64,000 bases of DNA from Cyanobium sp. ATX 6F1 (lineage in GTDB: Bacteria; Cyanobacteriota; Cyanobacteriia; PCC-6307; Cyanobiaceae): positions 1 to 64,000 of the forward strand of contig NZ_JAGQCS010000009.1 of assembly GCF_024346315.1 (NCBI RefSeq), written 5' to 3'. The notes beneath the pieces are model-generated. The model worked only from the letters and a program-made list of their open reading frames with translations. It was not told the DNA's origin and searched no databases. Shown here in pieces: positions 59,464-64,000 of this stretch; position 1 is the first letter of the stretch, and every line of letters begins with the position of its first letter. The position numbers and the translations under genes are program-made.

Positions 59464-60351
59464 GCCCACCACCAAACTGACGCCCGCCAGCGCCAGCAGG
59501 GCCGCCGCCAGCCCCCGCCTCCCCGGCCGGTCCCCTTCCAGGGACGCCAGGGGCAAGGCCATCACCGGTGCCGTGGCCATCAGGGCCACCGCCAGCCCCC
59601 CCGGCAGCAGCTGCAGGGCCGTCTGCTGGAGCACGATGCCGGCGCTCGTCCCCAGCAGCGTCGCCAGCAGCACCAGGGGCCAGCGGGCCGGGGCCGGCCA
59701 GGGGCGCTGGCCCGGACGGGGCCAGGTCCGCAGCAGGGGCAGCAGCACCAGGGAGGCTGCCGCCAGGCGCACCGCGGCGGACTGCAGGGGATCCACCGTG
59801 CCCGCCACCAGAGCGGAGCGGGCCAGCAGGGCCCCGGCACTGCCGCAGGCGAGGGCGCCTAAGGCCAAAGACACTCCCCAGCGATCGGGCCCAAGCCCCA
59901 GAGCCTGATCCGGGCGTTGCGGCGGCGCGCCCCTGGCCACCAACAGCACCGCCAGGCTGATCAGGCCGATCCCCAGCCACTGGAGGGGCCGCGGCACCTC
60001 CGCCAGCACCAGGGCTCCCACCAGGGCGGTGAACGCCGGCCCGCCGGCTTCGAGGGTGAGGGTGCGGCGGGTGCCGAGGCGCCGCAGGGCCGCGAAGAAC
60101 AGGCTGTCCCCCAGGCCGATCCCCACCACCCCGCTCAGGGCCAGGGGCAGCAGCAGCGGAGCCGGCACGACCCCGGGGAACAGCAGCAACGCCGGCCCCA
60201 GCAGCGCCAGGGCCAACAGATTCTTGAGCAGGTTCAACTGGGCGGCGCCCAGGGAGGTGGGAAGCCTGCGCCAGAGACTGGTGGAGAGGGTCCAGCAGAG
60301 GGCGGCGGCCAGGGCAGCCAGGGCTCCGAGGGTCAACGGGGGCGCCGTCAA
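59452..60351 (-). CDS. EamA/DMT family transporter
   Basis: 299 residues from TTG 60351 with about ten membrane segments in two EamA repeats (ALAAALCWTLSTSLWRRL and ALGALACGSAGALLARSAL as repeat starts). Drug/metabolite transporter family; substrate unknown. It is divergent from the lyase gene, with 40 bp between starts. Confidence 0.85.
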   Translation of the reverse strand: MTAPPLTLGALAALAAALCWTLSTSLWRRLPTSLGAAQLNLLKNLLALALLGPALLLFPGVVPAPLLLPLALSGVVGIGLGDSLFFAALRRLGTRRTLTLEAGGPAFTALVGALVLAEVPRPLQWLGIGLISLAVLLVARGAPPQRPDQALGLGPDRWGVSLALGALACGSAGALLARSALVAGTVDPLQSAAVRLAAASLVLLPLLRTWPRPGQRPWPAPARWPLVLLATLLGTSAGIVLQQTALQLLPGGLAVALMATAPVMALPLASLEGDRPGRRGLAAALLALAGVSLVVGLWG

Positions 60352-60391
60352 GGCCGTCTGTTGCGATCATCGCTGTAGCCGATGTCCAACC

Positions 60392-61000
60392 GTGAACCCG
60401 TCGATCGCCGATGCCCTCAGCTTCTTCCAGCTCAGCTGCGGCCGCTGGCGCTCCCAGCGCAGCAGTCATCACCTGCTGTATCGGAGCGCCGAAGCGGGCG
60501 GTTCGCTGATCGAAGTGGTGGAGGTGGCGGCCAACGATCCGCGGCTGGTGGCGATCGCCGCACTGCACCAGCAAGACCCCACCCACCTGGTGGGCGGCTG
60601 CCAGGTGCGCTGGAGCGGCTCGATGGCCTGGGACAAGGCGGGGGAGGCCCACGAGGGCGAATCGGTCTTCGCGCTGATCCCCTGCGATGAACGGGGCCGA
60701 GCCGGCCTGCTGCTGCGCGATCGGGGCTACGCCGAGACGGCCCCGGTGGCCGGCCACTTCTTCATGGATGAACGGGACGAGCTGCTGTTGAGCACGAGCT
60801 ACGAAACGATGAACTCCCTGGAACGCTTCAGCTTCGCTGGGCCCGATGTGCGGCTGCGCACGAGCACCGTGGAGGGGCTCTCGAACACCGCCTCCTTCTG
60901 CATCGAGACCCGCTGGCAGGAGCCCGAAGGCGCAGCAGGGGCGGAAGGGACCGTGGACGGCGCCAGCGCTGCAGGCCCCCTCTCGGTGCTGGGCTGGTGA
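60392..61000 (+). CDS. CpcS/CpeS-type phycobiliprotein lyase
   Basis: 202 residues from GTG 60392. ALSFFQLSCGRWRSQRSSHHLLYR is the family N-terminus, and the central part (DERGRAGLLLRDRGYAETAPVAGHFFMDERDELLLSTSYE) plus NTASFCIETR match the lipocalin-like CpcS/CpeS lyases, which attach bilins to a Cys of phycocyanin, allophycocyanin or phycoerythrin. Its position just before the rod-core linker fits phycobilisome assembly. CpcS versus CpeS/U cannot be decided here. Confidence 0.85.
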   Translation: MNPSIADALSFFQLSCGRWRSQRSSHHLLYRSAEAGGSLIEVVEVAANDPRLVAIAALHQQDPTHLVGGCQVRWSGSMAWDKAGEAHEGESVFALIPCDERGRAGLLLRDRGYAETAPVAGHFFMDERDELLLSTSYETMNSLERFSFAGPDVRLRTSTVEGLSNTASFCIETRWQEPEGAAGAEGTVDGASAAGPLSVLGW

Positions 61001-61130
61001 GCGCCCTTGGGCGGCGGCGGGCGAACCCGTGGCGGCAGCAAACGTTACGGATCGTGAGCCCTGCCCATGCCAGACGTAGTGGCCCCAAGGCCCACTTCTA
61101 CGATCGCAGTCGTTGGAAGCCGAAGAACGC

Positions 61131-61892
61131 GTGGCCCTCCCCCTCCTGCAATACGCGCCCACGACCCAGAACTCCCGGGTCGAGCCGTTTCGGGTGGGCA
61201 ACGACGAGGATCCCAAGGGGGGGGGCTTGGATACGTCTGTCAGCCGCGATGATCTGAGGTCCGTGATCGAGTCGGCCTACCGGCAGATCTTTTTCCACGC
61301 CTTCAAGGTCGACCGGGACAGCAACCTGGAATCGCAGTTGCGCGACGGTCAGATCACCGTGCGTGACTTCATCCGCTCCCTGACCCTGTCAGACACCTTC
61401 ACACGCAGCTTCTACAACCTCAACAACAATTACCGAGTGACCCGCCATTTGGTGGAAAAACTCCTCGGCCGACCGGTACACAGCCAGGCCGAGGAGATCG
61501 CTTGGGCGGCCGTGATCATGACCAAGGGCGTCAAGGGCGCCGTCGACGACATCCTTGATAGCGACGAATACCTCGAAAACTTCGGCTTCAACACCGTCCC
61601 TTTCCAGCGCCATCGCGTCGTGGGCGCCCGGTCTCTGGGGGAAACCCCCTTCAACATCACCACCCCCCGCTACGACGCCTACTACCGCGGCATCTTCGGG
61701 TTCCCCCAGATCGTCTTCACCGGCACAGCCAAATCGCTTCCCAAACGTGCCACCCAGCGCCGCGGCGGTTACCCCGAGGACTACCTCCCCTGGGTGCGCA
61801 GCATGCCCGGCATGCGCTATAGCGGCAACGTGGTGAGCAGCGCCAACATTGATTACCTCTCCAAGGTGCCCTACCGCAGCATCGGTCGCTGA
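61131..61892 (+). CDS. cpcG: Phycobilisome rod-core linker CpcG
   Basis: 253 residues from GTG 61131 (VALPLLQYAPTTQNSRV, the usual CpcG start; an in-frame TTG at 61113 adds six residues). The linker domain (residues ~40-170) has DLRSVIESAYRQIFFHAF, RDGQITVRDFIRSLTLSDTFTRSFYNLNNNYR and GRPVHSQAEEIAWAAVIMTKG. It links phycocyanin rods to the allophycocyanin core. A strong terminator follows. Confidence 0.95.
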   Translation: MALPLLQYAPTTQNSRVEPFRVGNDEDPKGGGLDTSVSRDDLRSVIESAYRQIFFHAFKVDRDSNLESQLRDGQITVRDFIRSLTLSDTFTRSFYNLNNNYRVTRHLVEKLLGRPVHSQAEEIAWAAVIMTKGVKGAVDDILDSDEYLENFGFNTVPFQRHRVVGARSLGETPFNITTPRYDAYYRGIFGFPQIVFTGTAKSLPKRATQRRGGYPEDYLPWVRSMPGMRYSGNVVSSANIDYLSKVPYRSIGR

Positions 61893-61927
61893 GCCCAGGG
61901 CTCGCTCTCACGCCCCTTGGCCAACGA

Positions 61928-61955
61928 AACGGCGGGAGATCCCCGCCGTTTTTTT
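61928..61955 (+). terminator. Rho-independent terminator after cpcG
   Basis: AACGGCGGG pairs with CCCGCCGTT around a 5-base loop, and the stem runs into seven T residues. It lies 35 bp after the cpcG stop. Confidence 0.9.
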
Positions 61956-62047
61956 CATGGCCGGTCGCTCCAGGGGCCGTCAGCGTCCACTGACGGGGGC
62001 AGGCCGTGGGCCTTCGAAGCGGGAATTGCCATGCAAACTGATCCCAA

Positions 62048-63166
62048 ATGAAATCAGGAGACGCTGTGAGTCAGGCCCTTTCTTCTTTGGCACGCATGAC
62101 CCTCCGCCAACTGCGCCAAGTGGCCAGTGACCTGGGTGTGAGTCTCTACAGCCGCAAATCCAAGGAGGAACTGTTGGAGGAAATCGACACCCGTAAGCCC
62201 GAGCAGGCTTCGGACAGCTCGGCGGTGAGCTTGTTCACCATCGAGGCTGATCTGCCGCCAGCCCCCCGTCCCGCCGCCGCCACCAAGGTGGTGTTCCTTC
62301 CCCGGGACCCCCAGTGGGCCTATGTGTTCTGGGAGATCTCGGAGGCGGATCGACAGGGGGCCCTGACCAGCGGTGCCACCCAACTGGCCCTGCGCCTGGC
62401 GGATGTGACCGGCCTGGCCAACGGGGCCACCCACCCCCACACCCTGCAGGAGGTGCCGGTGGATGCCCATTCCACCGAGTGGTACTTACCGGTGCCCCTG
62501 AGCGACCGGGACTACCGCGTTGAGCTCGGATATCGGCAGTCGGCCGGCGGCTGGATCTCCCTGGCCACCTCCGCCGTGGCCCGGGTGCCGGCCCTGCACC
62601 CCAGCGAGCAGATCCTTGATCAATTCGTCCCCTTCACCTTGGAGACGGCCCCCGGTACCACCATGGCCACGCTGCCCAGCCCAGTGGAAGCCGCCAACAA
62701 CGACCTGCACGAGCGGTTGTACCAGAGCGCCACGGTGCGCTGGAAGCGCTTCGGCCGCGGCTCGGAGGCCTTCCACGAAATCGATGACAACGAAAGCTCC
62801 CGCCTCTCCGGTGTGGGGCTGAACCCCTCCGGCATCGGCCTCTGGGCCAGTGGCCGCAACGAATCCGGCCTGGGCGGGGTGACCCCACGCCAGCGGGCGT
62901 TCTGGCTCGTGGCCGACGCCGAGCTGATCGTCTATGGCGCCACGGATCCCTCGGCTCGGCTGATGATCGGCGAGGAGGAGGTCCCCCTCTCCAGCGACGG
63001 CACCTTCCGAGTGCAGGTGCCCTTCCGCGATGGCATCCAGCTCTATCCGATCCAGGCGATCGCCGTCGATGGTGAGCAGAAGCGCAACATCACCCTGCGC
63101 TTCGAGCGTGACACCCCTGAAGACAACAGCAACCCCAGCAGCCAGGCCGTGGCCGAATGGTTCTGA
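62048..63166 (+). CDS. DUF4912-domain protein with SAP/Rho-N-like N-terminus
   Basis: 372 residues from ATG 62048. Residues ~15-50 (MTLRQLRQVASDLGVSLYSRKSKEELLEEI) form a Rho-N/SAP-like helix-extended-loop-helix. Residues ~75-190 (KVVFLPRDPQWAYVFWEIS ... YLPVPLSDRDYRVELGY) are DUF4912. The C-terminal part (RAFWLVADAELIVYGATDPSARLMIGEEEVPLSSDGTFRVQVPFRDG) resembles a beta-sandwich often found with it. Conserved in cyanobacteria; function unknown. Confidence 0.85.
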   Translation: MKSGDAVSQALSSLARMTLRQLRQVASDLGVSLYSRKSKEELLEEIDTRKPEQASDSSAVSLFTIEADLPPAPRPAAATKVVFLPRDPQWAYVFWEISEADRQGALTSGATQLALRLADVTGLANGATHPHTLQEVPVDAHSTEWYLPVPLSDRDYRVELGYRQSAGGWISLATSAVARVPALHPSEQILDQFVPFTLETAPGTTMATLPSPVEAANNDLHERLYQSATVRWKRFGRGSEAFHEIDDNESSRLSGVGLNPSGIGLWASGRNESGLGGVTPRQRAFWLVADAELIVYGATDPSARLMIGEEEVPLSSDGTFRVQVPFRDGIQLYPIQAIAVDGEQKRNITLRFERDTPEDNSNPSSQAVAEWF

Positions 63167-63322
63167 GCCCCGAGGGGCCGTAGTCCCCATCGGTCGTTCA
63201 GCTGCCACGGCAGATCAACTCCTTCGCCTGCCAGCGGGCCAGGAATCTCTACGGGCCTGGGAACTGGAAGCACCGGTGGCAGAGCCTGGGAACTCTGAGC
63301 AAGACCATCGGGGCCAGCGGCC

Positions 63323-64000
63323 TTGGACGCCAACGCCATCCCTTCAGTACGGCCCCATCCAACCGGACCATGGCCAGCGCTGCTCGCTTTGGCTGGGACC
63401 CTGCTGCTGGGTGGCTGCAGCGCCAGCGCCCGGCTGATCGGATCGCCTCCGGCCGTACCGCCGCTGCCCAAGGGGTTCGAGCTGGCCTTCAACCAGAGGG
63501 CCGAAACCAGCTACCGCAGTCCCATCAGCGGCCAGGACCGACCCGGGGATGACCTGGAGGCGCTGCTGCTGGAGACGATCCGCAGCGCCCGCCGTGATCT
63601 GCTGATCGCCGTGCAGGAGCTCTCACTGCCGGAGGTGGCCCGGGCACTGGTGGCCAAGCAGCGGGAGGGTGTGCACGTGAAGGTCGTGCTCGAAAACACC
63701 TACAGCACCCCCTGGAGCGAGGAACACGCCATCGATCTCAACCCCCATCAGCGCCTGCGCCAGCAGCAGCTCAGCGCCCTGGCCGACAGCAACCACGACG
63801 GGCTGCTCAGCGCCCAGGAACGGGAGGCGGGCGATGCGGTGCTGATTCTGCGGCGGGGGGGCGTGCCCCTGATCGATGACACCGCCGACGGCAGCGCCGG
63901 CAGCGGTCTGATGCACCACAAGTTCCTGATCGCCGACGGGCACGTGCTGGTGACCGGCTCGGCCAACTTCACCCCCTCCTGCATCCACGGCGACCCCGAT
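63323..64000 (+). CDS. Phospholipase D-like lipoprotein with an EF-hand, cut by the window end
   Basis: The frame is open from TTG 63323 to the end of the window (226 codons seen). The start is constrained by a TGA at 63296. A signal peptide ends in lipobox LLGGC (ALLALAGTLLLGGC). Next come LEALLLETIRSARRDLLIAVQELS, an EF-hand-like loop DSNHDGLLSAQE, and the first HKD motif HHKFLIADGHVLVTGSANFT. PLD-family enzymes need two HKD motifs, and the second would lie past the window. The EF-hand inside the PLD fold suggests calcium dependence. An exported phosphodiesterase or nuclease is likely. Confidence 0.8.
   Translation, partial: MDANAIPSVRPHPTGPWPALLALAGTLLLGGCSASARLIGSPPAVPPLPKGFELAFNQRAETSYRSPISGQDRPGDDLEALLLETIRSARRDLLIAVQELSLPEVARALVAKQREGVHVKVVLENTYSTPWSEEHAIDLNPHQRLRQQQLSALADSNHDGLLSAQEREAGDAVLILRRGGVPLIDDTADGSAGSGLMHHKFLIADGHVLVTGSANFTPSCIHGDPD

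Overview
The window comes from an alpha-cyanobacterium of the Cyanobium / freshwater-to-marine Synechococcus type. The evidence is phycobilisome genes (a cpcG-type rod-core linker and a CpcS-type lyase), psbX, ycf66, a high-light-inducible protein, ferredoxin-thioredoxin reductase, the cyanobacterial sufR/sufBCDS cluster, and a circularly permuted two-piece tmRNA whose tag reads ANNIVAFSRQTAPVAA. The backbone is visibly GC-rich. Two stretches look different in base composition: the autotransporter gene at the left edge and parts of two mobile regions.

Layout. 368-5275 is a large autotransporter-like surface protein. 5475-15448 is an integrated mobile element of about 10 kb. It is bounded by a perfect 39-bp direct repeat, and the right copy is the 3' end (including the terminator) of the permuted ssrA (tmRNA) gene on the minus strand. 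From left to right it carries a tyrosine integrase, a small helix-turn-helix protein, a 40-codon coupled ORF, a DUF3854/VapE-type primase-helicase, small and large terminase subunits, and a cargo end. The cargo holds two divergent copies of an unrecognised membrane-protein family and remnants of a secreted Excalibur-domain protein. No capsid, portal or tail gene is visible, so it resembles a phage satellite that brings its own terminase. 15754-34006 is mostly chromosomal: an RlmL-like methyltransferase, vapBC, YqjD/YqjE-like proteins, smc, a PRC-barrel protein, msrB, an LpxB-like protein, tRNA-Leu(GAG), accC, yggT, psbX, ycf66, two TolB-like lipoproteins, hli, an ABC exporter, a HIT protein and comM. 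34077-39531 holds rpsU, a DUF3747 protein, def, an S9 peptidase and a GltS-like carrier.

39534-52867 looks like an accessory block. It has a bifunctional aldolase/dehydrogenase, then an integron: an IntI-family integrase followed in the same direction by a NYN-domain gene, a RelE/HigA-type toxin-antitoxin pair and a brnT/brnA pair. The brnT is broken by an in-frame stop, and the block ends in a well-formed attC site. A multicopper oxidase, a GGCT-like protein, an APC permease, a PhzF protein, a Coa1-like protein, a metallophosphoesterase, mtnA and a VOC protein follow. 52898-59463 is the iron-sulfur cluster assembly locus (sufS, sufD, sufC, sufB, ftrC on the minus strand; sufR and a coupled hypothetical on the plus strand). 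Two inverted repeats between ftrC and sufR are candidate SufR operators. The right end has an EamA transporter, the CpcS-type lyase, cpcG with a clear terminator, a DUF4912 protein and a truncated phospholipase-D-like lipoprotein.

The two most notable systems are the terminase-bearing element in the permuted tmRNA gene and the integron whose integrase points the same way as its toxin-antitoxin cassettes.
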